From Golubevia sp. BC0850 (taxonomy: Eukaryota; Basidiomycota; Exobasidiomycetes; Golubeviales; Golubeviaceae): a DNA stretch of 64,000 nucleotides. Within the stretch, counting starts at the first letter, position 1, and the number at the start of each line of letters is the position of its first letter. The stretch spans positions 372,001 through 436,000 of the forward strand of contig JAAVVG010000016.1 of the NCBI GenBank assembly GCA_012976225.1, given 5' to 3'. Shown piece after piece: positions 1 to 11,169 of the stretch. Below the pieces are notes generated by a model. The model made no database searches. It was not told the origin of the DNA and saw only the letters and a program-made list of their open reading frames with translations. Both the position numbers and the translations under genes were made by a program.

Positions 1-660
1 CTCTTAGAATTTTGAGGGTGGGACAGCTCAAAATAAAGGCCACAGGTTCTAGATTACAACACCACAGCTTGGAGATTGAAGGGATACTGAGATGAAGCGA
101 GCTAGTAAATAGTTGGAGTGTTGGAGGAACTCTCATCCAGGTAGGAAATCTGAGTGAATTCTCGTCCAGCTACATAGCCTGAAAAGAAGGAAGCTGCAGT
201 CGTTATGGTCGAGTGGTAGGCTGCTTAGAAAGGAGACGAGGGTCTGTAAGCGGCTTGGGTACTTGACTTTGAACTGAGGATGGATCGACAGCCACAGTAC
301 TTGCAGTGACCCGGCAACGACTCGATCTTTTCTTGAAGGGCCTATTCTTGAGACCGCATTGCTTGCTTCCAATCTGACGTCTACTAGGTTGGGAAGCTTT
401 GATAGAAGGTCTGCGAAGGCTTCTCTTTCTCCAACTGGGATGGAAGGGACTGAGAATTTGAAGCCCTGAAGACTCTCCTTGACGAAGAGATCCGATGACC
501 GAGAAAAGATTAGAATGAGTTGGGTCTTCCTGGGTCTGAATTGAAACCTCACGAAGAGTAGAATCGCTTCTCTGCTTGAATTGTTCTAGGACGGAAAGAC
601 TGCTCTCTAATCTTATGAAATGCAGCTCAAGAATTCCTACAAGATTCAACTGCCGTTAGA
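1..660 (-). pseudogene. F-box family gene remnant (partial, runs off left edge)
   Basis: Read on the minus strand this matches the LRR-like body of the other F-box genes here: LESSLSVLEQF, STLREVSIQTQEDP and SLQVLWLSI are shared with the genes at 1180-2285 and 60234-61097. The reading is split between two frames (about 203-649 and 133-552). Bases 1-100 still resemble the family's later segment on the minus strand (a PSISELW-like stretch followed by CPTLKILR), so the gene continues past the window edge. The F-box and its start codon are missing: bases 780-900 resemble the upstream region of the gene at 61468, but the sequence diverges just before the expected ATG. It is a broken member of a local family and probably not translated as a full protein. 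Confidence 0.6.
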
Positions 661-899
661 AGGTAAACGGACAGCTGACAGGCAACTGATAGAGCCAGCT
701 TCGAATCGTCGATCCAGTCCTCTCCTTGAGCCTTGATTGGATCTCTGGCTTGGTCCTTTGAGACAGCTCTTGATTTGAAATGAGCTCCGAATTGATTCTC
801 TCGAGAACTTTTGAGATGATGCAAATTCGATGAATCGTTGCAAAGTCAAGAAGCTTTGGCAGTCAAATTCTTGTTCCCTCCGACCACTCATCCTCAAAA

Positions 900-1179
900 C
901 TTGTAGGTCAATTAAAGGTGAGAATAACAATCAGATGGAAATCCAGAAAGTGATTGTACAGCTTTGATCTCAGAGTCAACATCACATCATGTTTGATGTT
1001 TGATCAACTCATTCGTTATCTATCATCTCCTTCCCTCCTTTTCTTTCTCCAATAAAGCAGTCAGTCCACTTTGACTCTGAGTCGATCGCTATCCTTCGTC
1101 AATTCCGCTCACAAATAGATTGCCATTATATTGTATCCATCTTTTCGATTGTCAACTAGAAAGAGCCACCTTCCATAAG
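900..1179. promoter_or_regulatory. Shared divergent promoter region of F-box block 1
   Basis: This intergenic stretch separates the minus-strand remnant from the plus-strand F-box gene. Its reverse complement is recognisable at 61098-61380 between the second divergent pair, with long runs of identity such as AGAGTCAACATCACATCATG and the block around the ATG (AGATGAACATCAA). The non-coding spacer has therefore been kept as well as, or better than, the coding parts. Promoter function is inferred from position; no classical TATA box was assigned. Confidence 0.5.
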
Positions 1180-2285
1180 ATGAACATCAACCAATCGCTA
1201 CCACCCGAGACTCTTCTCTCGAGCTTCAAGCGTCTGGATACAAAGCAAGTCGTCAAAGTCAGAGCAGTGTGCAAACGGTGGTTAGAACTGATTACAGATG
1301 ATGTATCATTCTGGAGGATTCTCAACTTATCTGTTCCAAGTTTCGAGAGCAGTCTTTCAGTCATAGATCAATTCGATAAAGCAAGTGGCTCTACTCTTCG
1401 GGAAGTCTCAATTCAGGTCCAAGAAGGACCGACGTATTCTGATCTTGTTTTAGTTGTTGATTCCCTTCAGATGTCAAGTCAAAGTGATCTCGTCTTAATC
1501 CTCAAGTTGCTTCACCTATCATGGTCATTAGTAGGAGCGATAACGGAACTTCTTCTCTCAAACCTCCCCTACCTAGTAGACGTCAGATTTGGAGTACACG
1601 TTGAACATCAAAGAGTCCGCCTTTTGAGAGAGACCTCTCAGTCGTTTCTGGGTCCATGCAAGTGCTCTGGTTACCAATCTCTCTTAGGTTTTCCATCAAC
1701 CACCGTAGTCTCTTTCGATCTCTCACCTCCTTCAGAAACTTCATGGAACTAGGTCATAGAGAATGCAGGAATCTTCTAGAAGCTTCCGCTCGAACGTTGA
1801 AAGACCTGAGCATCAGCATTGGTCTGTCAACTGGAGAATCAGTTCCTCCACTAGAATTTCCCTCGTTGGAAGTTTTGGAATTGTATGAGGAGTCAGCTGT
1901 ATTTCCAGCTTGGATGAAGGTAAATTCCAATCTCAAACTCTACGCTGAAGTCCTTCCCTCCAATTTGCCTTCAATTTCGGAAGTGTGGGTCTTTTATTTG
2001 ACTGCTGGATGGAGAGGATTATCGATGAGTTGCCCGCTTTTAAAGGTTCTGACGTTCGAGGGAGAAGAACAGCTCGACCTGCCGAACCTCGAGAGCTTAC
2101 TCGTAACTAGAAGGGAAAATGTGGAAAGGGGATTAGAGATAGAAGCGGTGAAGATGGAGCCTTTAAGGAAATTGGTCATTCCGTCTCGAATGTTTACCTC
2201 CAAGATGCTGGAGAAGTTAAGAGTCTTGGTGGACGAGGTGGTAGACTATGATGCAGAGCCGAGCGGTTGGGAAGTCAGGATCTGA
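1180..2285 (+). pseudogene. F-box/LRR-like gene with a frame break
   Basis: The N-terminus is a clear F-box: LPPETLLSSFKRL, then VVKVRAVCKRWLEL and a W at the usual place (FWRIL). The start is the ATG at 1180, which matches MNIN starts in the paralogues at 61097 and 61468. After about 150 codons the frame changes near 1640-1656. The second part (LQVLWLPISL, RECRNLLEASA, EVLELYEES, FPAWMK, CPLLKVLTF) aligns with the gene at 60234-61097, which reads through this point without a shift and is two bases shorter there. A cryptic small intron is not excluded, but no good splice pair is seen. F-box proteins normally serve as substrate adaptors of SCF ubiquitin ligases; this copy is probably non-functional or truncated. 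Confidence 0.7.
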
Positions 2286-3229
2286 GATTCAAGTTGTGAG
2301 TTTCGAAGAAAATGCCTCTTGTCTCTCTGTCTTCTGATACTAATTTGACCTGCTGCACCTCTCCCTCCTCCAGCTTTTACTCCTAATCTACTCGTATTAA
2401 GAAGTACTTTCATCACGATTCGGACCCTCTGCAAGTATCAAGACCTTCAGATTCAGATCATCTTCTGCTGCTACGGATTTCTTTTCACTGATCACATCCA
2501 TGATCCAGGTCGATGTGCCCTTCCTGCCTTCGACACAGCTCCTGGTCCCTCCAAAGTTACCTAAGACTACAACTAAACGTAGGCAAAAGTCCAGCAGTCT
2601 CTCGAGGCAAGTCAAGCCTCAGGACAACGAAATCGCCCTCGAAGTTCTCTCTTGCCTTCATCCGTTAGCTCTTTCTTCTTCTTATCACTGTCTTCTACTT
2701 GGTTGTGACCCCACCTTCTTGATTTTTTTTTACAAACATCTCTCTCGAACTCGAAAAGACCAAAGCCTTCGCCTTCCTTCTCGTCTCATCAGATGAACAG
2801 CGATAAGATGCCTGTGAAACGCCTGAGAGTCATTTCATTTTATTTGGAACATTTAAGAACTTTCGAAATGGAAGACCGCATGCATTTCAAACCTCACTTC
2901 CTCGACCTCTTTCCCTTTCGTTTTTGTATAATTAATAGTGCGTTCCTTCTGACACGCGTCTCACTGTTACAATGGAGAGAACGAGGCGTCGTTAGAGATG
3001 CAGCTTTCTCCTTTGGATTTGACTCACATAGTGAACAGAATCGAATAGAACAGAAATCAGAAAAGGGCTTGAGTTGTTGATGAGCCGGGAGAACACAGCC
3101 GGGTGATCCATTCGAGCCATAAACTCTTTGAAAACCAGAACATCACCCTCTCACACAACCGAAGACTCAAAGAGAAATGCATTGAAACAATGATACTACA
3201 GATCCCTTCATCAAATCAAGACAAAGTTC
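2286..3229. other. Intergenic, no gene supported
   Basis: This separates the F-box gene from the 3' end of the convergent SF3b145 gene. Several open frames of under 100 codons exist, but they are low-complexity (Ser/Leu/Lys-rich) and show no recognisable domain. No RNA gene seen. Confidence 0.5.
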
Positions 3230-5784
3230 CTAAAACTTGTACCTATCACCTTTCTCCCCATCTCCACCTTTCCCTCTTTTATTCCCTTTCGAACCCCCTC
3301 CATCTCTCCTTCGACTTAATTCTTCTCTCAAAGTACTTAATTCTTCTCTATCGACAGCATTTCCAGTACCTAAACTTCCACCACTAGAAGCCAGACTTGC
3401 AGCTTTCCTAGCAGTTTCATATCGTTCTTGAATTTCAGCTTGAGATAAAGATTCTAGTTCTGAAGGATCCAAAGTGAGAGAAACTGAGGAGGTTGGTTGT
3501 TTTCGCTAGAAAATGTGGAAGGAAGGAAGGAGGGATTAGCACTTTTTATCTTGTTGTTGGGACTATTTCTATTCTCCCTTAAGTTCAAAGAGAGAAAAAA
3601 GGATGAAAGAAGTCGAAAACTTACCTTAGTACCTCTCTCTTCCTTCCCAAGAACTCTGCCATCAGCACCTAAATTAGGTAAATTATTCCTATTCATTTGA
3701 CTATTAGCAGTCAAATCATAAACTCTATCACTTCCCATCATTTCATTCCTATTAGTTTTATTTTCTCTTTCTTCAATGACATGATAAAGTTGTTTTTCAC
3801 CTTCCTCTTGATCAAGTCCATTAGGAACGACACTATCTTTTCCACCTTTACCTCTAACATCCTTTCTAAGTTCCAAGAAACTAGGAGTTTCCAATCCACC
3901 AGGAATAGTACTAGTAACAGATTGTCTACCAGAAGCACTTGGAGTTTCCAATCCACTTGGAGTTTCTAATCCAGAAACCGAACCTTCTTCTTGCTGTTCT
4001 CGTAATTCTTCTTCTTCTTCTTCATCTTCAGATTCTTCTTCTTCTTCTTCAGAATCTTCTAATTCTCCCCAGAAAGGGTTTTCTCCTTCCCCCAAAACTG
4101 GTTGATCTTGATGAAAAGCAGTTGATTGAATTCCATTCGATTGATCTATCATCAAAGGATTTCCATTAGCATCAACTCCACCAATACCAACCCCCATGAC
4201 TTCAGGAAAAAGTAAATTACCAAATTCATCCATTGGAGGTCTACCCCAACCACCAGGATGATAACCCCATTGAGCTCCTTCAGGTATAGGAGAATTAATC
4301 CCCTTAATCCTAATTCCAGGATAACTTTTAGGTAAACCAAACCTTTGCATAGCAATCAACCAAGGAGGTGGAGCTAGATCTGGAATACTTAAAGCTTCAA
4401 TCAATTCTTTACTCAATTCATTAGGTTTCAAATTAGAAGTGTTTTGAGTTTCATATTCCTTTCCTTCGTAATAAAGTTGACCAAAAGAGGTCAAAGAGGG
4501 AGCAGTCTGGAATCGAAAGAAAGCATCATGAAGTTTTTGATAATCTATATCGATTTTACCCATTTTTGGTGTGACTCTTTCTCTGGTTTTGGCTTTCAAG
4601 GTTTGATTGGATTCTTTTTCTTTCAAGGCATCTTTCATTGTTGCGATTCCTGTGTCGGCGATGTAGGCTAAGAGGAGAGGAGAGGAGAGGAGAGGAGAGG
4701 AGAGGAGAGGAGAGGAGATTGGGAGGAATACAAGATTCAGCATCGTTCGAATTTTCCCTGAGAGACGTTTGAAATCCCCCCTTTAAACTCATCAGATTTC
4801 TCCAACCAAAGCTTTTCAAGCAAAAGACTACTGTAATCTCAGTTACTCAATCTTTCCCCCTCCTACCTTCTGGTCTATCCCTCCTCTGTTCAAAGAGAAC
4901 TCACAAGGTAACTTATATTCCTTCTTCTCAATCCCTCTTTTGTTCTGCAAATAATCTCTCTTCAAACTCCAATGAGCAGGTACAGGGATGGAGTTCCTAC
5001 AACTTTTCAAACCGATCAACAATTTTGGATCGTTGGAAGTAACATCTGACCATTCAACCAATTCGGGTTTTGAAACGATTTGTTTCAATTCAGCTACTGT
5101 TAATCTTTGTAATTTCTTTTGTTTACGTTTTGAGATTTTTGGCTGATTCTGTTTGGTTGAAGAGGAATCTGAAAGTTGTTCATCGTCATCTGAGTAGAGA
5201 ATCTCTCCTCGATGAGCTAACGGGTTTGACTGAAATGAGGTTGTAGATTGAATTGTGAGAGATTAGATTCAGGGAATGAGTGATCTGAGCTGAGAGGATG
5301 GGATGTCAATCTTGGCTGTTCTCCAACTGGTACTCACCTCATCGTCAATAGATCCACTACCACCTAAGATTGAATCATCTTGTGGATTGAACTTTGCGAA
5401 AACATCTGCAAATTGCTTGTAAGCTTGATCATCCGTTGGTAGAATTGAATTAGAGATTGGAGTTGAGGCTGAATTGGAATTGGAATTGGAATTGGAAGTG
5501 GAAGCTTCAGGTTGAGGTTCGGGAGTCGGCTCAGCTGAGGGTTGAGGTTCAGGCTGAATAGTCAGAATAGATTGAAAGTTGTACAGATGATAAGAGACGA
5601 GTCAGAGTCAGTGATCGATGGCAGACTGAATTGAATTGAATTGTCGAGAGACATCATCTTCATCAAGGTTGGCTGCTGGACTCACGTTTGATTTCTGTTC
5701 TTTCTTCTTTGCTCTCCTCTTTGCGTTCTTTGAAGTTGCTTTCACTCCATTCAAACTCGACGTAGAAGCTGTAGCTGCACTCAT
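3230..5784 (-). CDS. CUS1: Splicing factor 3B subunit 2 (SF3b145/Cus1 family)
   Basis: Component of the SF3b part of U2 snRNP, which contacts the pre-mRNA near the branch site and supports U2 addition. Five exons on the minus strand: 5784-5686, 5553-5338, 5229-4905, 4667-3625 and 3505-3230, closing in frame at 652 residues. Family hallmarks are VPVPAHWSLKRDYLQNKRGI, the tract MGKIDIDYQKLHDAFF and the PSP motif GINSPIPEGAQWGYHPGGWG followed by GRPPMDEFGNLLF. An acidic run (EDSEEEEEESEDEEEEEE) follows. Three GLETPS repeats lie at roughly residues 450-480, an unusual TP-containing stretch. The N-terminus is Lys-rich (SKNAKRRAKKKEQK). The start ATG is 300 bases from the eIF3a ATG, which is divergent. 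Identity is secure; exon ends are inferred from splice consensus. Confidence 0.93.
4671..4718. repeat. (GGAGA)n pentanucleotide microsatellite
   Basis: About nine near-perfect copies of a five-base unit lie within the third intron of the SF3b145 gene, directly against the 3' splice site. On the transcribed strand the repeat reads TCTCC, so it is also the polypyrimidine tract of that intron. Confidence 0.9.
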
Positions 5785-6084
5785 ACCGGTTGTGTGGGTA
5801 GATTAGGTTCTAAGGTGGGTGCGACGAGTTCTCTTAGTATGGTGCCATCCCCTCGAGCGCGGGCGGAGGCCTCTTCCTTCGGTCGCGGGTTTGGCTTCAA
5901 ATTAAGTTCTCTTCTCTTCCTCTTTCTTCTTCTCTACCCACCCATCCCCATCCCTTCGCACCGCCAGCCAGCTTACAGTTATCCTTTCCGTTAGCTCGAG
6001 CATTACAGGCGTGTCATCCCTTCTCTCCTCTCTCTCGCCCACCAAACGAACCTCAACCTCCAACTTTTAACTTAGTAGCCCATC
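5785..6084. promoter_or_regulatory. Divergent promoter, SF3b145 / eIF3a
   Basis: Exactly 300 bases separate the two start codons. It holds a CG-rich patch near 5850-5890 (GAGCGCGGGCGGAGG) and long pyrimidine tracts before the eIF3a ATG, typical of fungal housekeeping promoters. The eIF3a ATG context is favourable (CATCATGGC). Co-regulation of a splicing and a translation factor is inference. Confidence 0.5.
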
Positions 6085-9000
6085 ATGGCACCCTTCGCCA
6101 AACCAGAAACCGTTTTAAAACGTTCAGAAGAATTAATCGCAGTTGGACAATCTTCTTCAGCTTTACAAGCTCTCTATGACATTTTTACCAATCGTCGTTT
6201 CAAGCAAACTCCCTTAACTTCCTTACAACCCATCATGATCAGATTTGTAGATTTATGCGTTGATTTACGTAGAGGTAGAACTGCCAAAGATGGTTTAGTT
6301 CAATACAAGAACGTTTCTCAAAATACAGATCCAGGTTCAATCGAAGTTGTTATTAAACATTTCATAAGTTTGGCTGAAGCAAAAGTTGATGAAGCTCAAA
6401 AGATGGCAGATCAAGTTAACGGAATCACAAAAGATGGTGATGAAGAAGATGGTGATGTCACTAAAAACATTGACGTTGAAGATTTGGAGGAAACTGAAAC
6501 TCCTGAATCTATGTTATTAGGTGCTGTCTCTGTTGATGGGAATAAGGATAGAACTGATAGAGAACTTTTAACTCCTTGGTTGAAATTCCTTTGGGAAGCT
6601 TTTAGAACCGCTCTGGACATTTTGAGAAACAATGCTAGACTGGAAGGTCCTTATCAGGTGAGTCCATGAGATGAGAGGTGTGGAATCGAGAGGGGAGCCA
6701 GGTTCAGAGAGGACGCAGCATGGCCAGGAAGAAAATGATGGGAAGGAAAGGGAAGGTGCACCTCTACTCGTTCCCGCGCGCGAGCATCAGAGGGTCTCCA
6801 CTTGTTCTTAGCTGTGTCTTGATTTTAAAGTCGAACAAGTCTTTTTGAAGCATCTCACTCCTTAGAGACAGACGCCAGGAGTGTCGGGCGACCCCATCTC
6901 CCTTTCTTCTCACTCTCGTACTGACCCTCTCTCTCCCTCATCTCTTCCCCCAGCAAATCGCTCATCAAGCTCTCAAGTTCTGTCTTCGTTATCAACGTAA
7001 AACCGAATTCCGTCGTCTCTGTGATCTACTTCGTACCCATCTTCAAAACATTTCACGTTATTCTCATCACACTCATGCCATCAATTTAACTGATCCAGAA
7101 ACTCTTCAACGTCATCTAGACACAAGATTTGCCCAATTAAACTCTGCAGTTTCATTAGAATTATGGCAAGAAGCCTTTCGTTCAATCGAAGACATTCATA
7201 ATCTCTTAACCATGACAAAGAAAAACCCACCTCCAAAAATGATGGTCAATTATTATTCTAAATTGGTCAAAATCTTCTTGGTCTCTGAGAATTCTTTGTT
7301 TCATGCTAGTAGTTGGAACAGATATTATTCCATTTCAAGAGCAAATGGTTTGATTAAAAGTGAAGAAGAACATCAGAAAATGGCGAATTTCGTACTTTTA
7401 AGTGCTTTGGCCGTTCCTGTTATCAGTGAAAAAGCTCCAGGTACTGGAAACATGAACAAGAAGAATAACGATTTCTTAATGGGAGATGAAGAGAATGAGA
7501 AGAAGAATGGTAGATTGACCGCTTTGGTTGGATTAAACGTTACTCCTACTAGAAATTCTCTTCTTAGAGAAGCTATGGATAGAAATCTCTTAAAGAAGGT
7601 CAAACCTGAACTCAAGGAACTTTATGAGATTCTGGAAACCCAATTCCATCCACTTTCAATTTGTGAAAAGATTTCTCCGATTTTAAACAAGATTGCAAAG
7701 GAGGATATTGAAATGGAGAAATATGTTAAACCTCTTCATTCGGTGATTTTGACCCGTCTATTTCAACAACTTTCTCAAGTTTATGATTCTGTCAAGTTAG
7801 ATAAGGTCATGTCTTTGGTTTCAGCTTTCCAAGCTCCTTATGATTATCAAATCAATGAAATCGAATCTTTTTGTTTAAATGCTGCTAAAAAAGGTCATTT
7901 GAATATTAGAGTTGATCACATTTCTAAATCTATCACTTTCAAAGATGATTTATTCTCCTCTGAAATTCATCCTTCTTCAAAATCTCATTCTTCGACTAAC
8001 AAGATTGGATTAGAAGATGATGTTGTTAAACTTCAATCTACACCTTCTGAATTGGTTAGAACTCAACTCACTAGATTAGCTACTTCTTTAGAAAAAGTTT
8101 CCACCATTATAGATCCTTCTTTAATTGAAACTGCTAAGAAAAACCGTCAAGAATCTTTGGCTAGAGCAGTTTCTTTGGTTGAAAAAGAACATCAAAACGC
8201 TCTTGCTAGGAAAGAAATCCTTATCAAGAGAAGGAATTTACTAAAGGCTTTGGCTGAAAAGAAAGATAAGGATGATGCTGAAACTAAGGAGAAGAATGCT
8301 AGATTGAAACAAATTGAAGACGCTAAGAGAATTGAAGAGGAAGCCAAAAAGAGAGAATTGGATAGAGTTAGAAAGGAAATGGAAAATGTTAGAATTGAAG
8401 AAGCTAAGAAAATGGCCGCTAGTTTGAAAGAGAAGGGTGGTTTGAAATTGACTGAAGAGGTGAGTTTTGGGGGTTGGTTGATAGAGACAGTGCTGACGGT
8501 TTGAGGGAGTCGACGATTCAAAACTTGGGAAGGAGTTGCACAGTCGATCAAATAGTCCTTCGACTAAAACCTCGTTTGTCCTTCTTGCGATTCTATTCTT
8601 TCTCTATCTCTTCACCCCAGGAATACGTCAATCTCGATGCCGACAAATTGGTCGCCCTTCAGGTCTCCCAACTCGAAAAAGAGAAGAAGGAGCTTTCCGA
8701 ACGTCTACGAGTCATTCATCGTCGTATGGATCACACTGAACGTTCTTACCGTAAAGAAGAATTGCCTCTTCTCAAAGCCGACTATGAACGTCAAAAGGCT
8801 ACTGACCTTCATACCGAAAAGGAAGCTCGTAAGACCCTTCTTGCAGTTTCAAAGGAGAAACATCAAAATGATCTCATCTTGAAAGAGAGATTGAAGAGAA
8901 TTCAACCTGATTACAAGGAATTGAGAAAGGTTTTAGAAGGAAAGAGAAAGGAAGAATTCGAAGGTAGAGAGAAAGCTGCTTTGAAAAAGATTGAGGAAGA

Positions 9001-10090
9001 AAAGGAAAAGAGAAGAAATGAATTCAGACAGAAGAAAGAATTGGAGAGGAAGAAAGCTGAAGAAGCTGAGAAGATTAGAATTGAAGAGGAAGAAATGGCT
9101 AAGTTGAGAGAAGAAGGTGAGTTTTTTGAGATTTGGATGGGTGTCTATAGCTTTCCCTTTTGCTCTTGGATGATTTCTGACTGGCTGATCTCTCTTTCCA
9201 CCTCTCTCACTTGATTGGATTACTATCAGAGGAATCTCGTCTAGCCGAGCAACGTCGTATCGAATCCGAAGCCGAATCAGCTAAGGAAGCTGAGAAGCTC
9301 GCAGAAATCAAAGCTCGTCAAGCTAAACTGGATGAAGTCGCCAAGATCCAACGTGAACGTGAAGCTGAAATCGAAGCTCGTCGTGCTGCCAGAGAAAAAG
9401 AAAGTCTTTCTTCCGTTCCAGGAAGAGATTCTTCACCAGCCAATGGGGGAGGAGTTTGGAGAAGAGCTGCACCATCCGGTGCAGTCGCTGAGGCCAAAGC
9501 AGCTCCTTCTCCAGCTCAAGAAAGAGAAAGACCAAGTTTCATTGCTGGAAAACCTGGAGGAGGAGGTTGGAGAGAAAAGGAAGCTGCTAAAAAAGCTGCT
9601 CTAGCTCGTGGTGAATCTGCTCCTCCAACATCAGATTCTCCAACTCTTGCTCCTGCTACTGCTCCTGCTACTGCTCCTGCTACTGCAAATGGAACTTCTT
9701 CTCCTTCTCAAGCTGGAAGTAGCTCTCCTGCTCCAATTGCTCGTCAAGCTTCAGGAACTGCTCCCGCTGCTACTCCTTACAGACCAGCTGCTGCTGCTGC
9801 TGCTGGTGGCGGTTGGAGAGCAAAGGAAGCAGCAAGAAATGCCTCTCCTGCTCCAGCTGCTGTTCCAGCCAGTGGAGCCCCTAACAGCGAGACTCAGCCT
9901 CCAGCTGGCTCTGATGGTTTCACAGAAGTCAAGAGAGCTCCTGGAGGAGGTGCTTACAGGTGAGTTTCTAGATTGCGCAGATGAGAAAGCGCAGTGACCA
10001 ACTTCTTTGCTGATCATAACCTTGTTTCTTTCCTTTTTCTTTTCTTCCTCATTTTGTCTTCGATTCAACAGACCTCCTGGTCGTCGTTAA
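6085..10090 (+). CDS. TIF32: Eukaryotic translation initiation factor 3 subunit A
   Basis: The largest scaffold subunit of eIF3, which organises the complex on the 40S ribosome during scanning. Five exons: 6085-6657, 6954-8459, 8621-9116, 9230-9959 and 10072-10090, closing at 1107 residues. The N-terminus (PFAKPETVLKRSEELIAVGQ) is the family signature. An alpha-helical repeat and PCI region spans roughly residues 1-520 (TMTKKNPPPKMMVNYYSKL; VSLVSAFQAPYDYQINEIES-like text near 420). A long charged coiled coil rich in E/K/R follows to about residue 880 (spectrin-like part). The tail is Ala/Pro/Gly-rich with three GGGW-type modules (GGGVWRRAAPSG, GGGGWREKEAAKKA, GGGWRAKEAARNA). The final exon adds only PPGRR. 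Intron 1 is long (296 bases). Confidence 0.95.
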
Positions 10091-10300
10091 GATCGCCTCT
10101 CGAAAGTTGACAATGCTGTCTTCTTTCATCCCCTCTTTTTTCTTCTCACGCTTTGACACTCCTCAAAAGAGACTTTCTATCAGCTCCCGACTGTGCCTCA
10201 TCCAAAACTAAAATCGAAACCAACTCTTAGCTATGGGTTGTCTTGACTCTCTTGTTACAATATATATGCTCTTTCCGAAACCGTACGACTGACTCAATGA

Positions 10301-11169
10301 ATGTACGACTTCGAGGAGCAACTTACCTACCTGGTTAGGCAACGTCTACGCCCAGCTACGACAATGGACCAGACTGCTCGAGATGCTCTTCTTGTAACCA
10401 AAGCCGAGAGAAAAGAGTTCAACATTCGCCGGAAATTCCATGGTACCGCGATGAAGAAGGTTCTTGGTTGTCCTGATGTCTATCGAGCTGGTGACGTGTG
10501 GATTCGAGCAAAAAGTCTGACTTTAGCTTGGCTCGATGGTTCTAGGAACAAAGGAGAGCTGGTTCCCTTTCCAGCTTACCTCCCGGACTGGTTCGTCTGG
10601 CTGCCGGAGCTCTTGGTCTCAACTCTCGTATGTCCTACCTGCAAGAGAGGTCATCTTACAAGGGAAGGATTGGTCCCGATTCTTTCCTCAACAGCGATGG
10701 AGACTATTCATCTCCTGACGCTCGTGGGAACAGTCCGGAAGATGCTGCTTGGATAGAAGCTAGGAAGAATTCTCGGCAGGATCTCTTTGCTCGTGGTCCT
10801 TTCTTTCCACGTCTTTCTCTTCAACGATGTGTTCACGCTCGTAAAAAGCTGGCAGCTATCGCTCGTCAGAAGAGAGATGTCGGAGCTCATCAACGATGTT
10901 TAGTTCCACTTTCGAATCCACGAAGATTCGCTCGATCCTTCTCGTCAAGCTGCCGTTCTTTCGAGCGATTCAAGCATGGATCCGAACGAAGCTTCAAGTC
11001 GGGTCCCAATCTCAAATGCGAAATCAAGCGGAGGTAGATCGAACAGAGCTTCTTAACAGAGACTGGCTAGATTGGAACAATTATGGAGTAGTGTGGCTGA
11101 AGCTGGAGGAGTTCTGCAACAGACTGCAATGACTTGGGTTATGGCTCTTCCGATGTTCGAAGAGTGAGT
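10301..11169 (+). pseudogene. Broken gene of unknown family with a CxxC motif
   Basis: The first frame (10301-10756) encodes a tract with real protein character: TMDQTARDALLVTKAERKE, VYRAGDVWIRAK, FPAYLPDWFVWLPELL and CPTCKRGHL, which resembles half of a zinc finger. Coding character then continues in another frame from about 10680 (NSPEDAAWIEARKNSRQDLF, then RQKRDVGAHQRC). A final open stretch (AGGVLQQTAMTWVMALPMFE) ends near 11169. Frame changes with no convincing splice sites suggest a decayed gene. The mix of a W-rich stretch, CxxC and the later helical tail recalls zinc-finger regions of fungal transposase-like proteins, but I do not recognise the family and assign no function. Confidence 0.4.

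Noticed and set aside
9608-9997. Leu-rich open frame overlapping the eIF3a tail
   Set aside because: Frame shadow of GCT/CCT-rich Ala/Pro codons; poly-Leu without domain.
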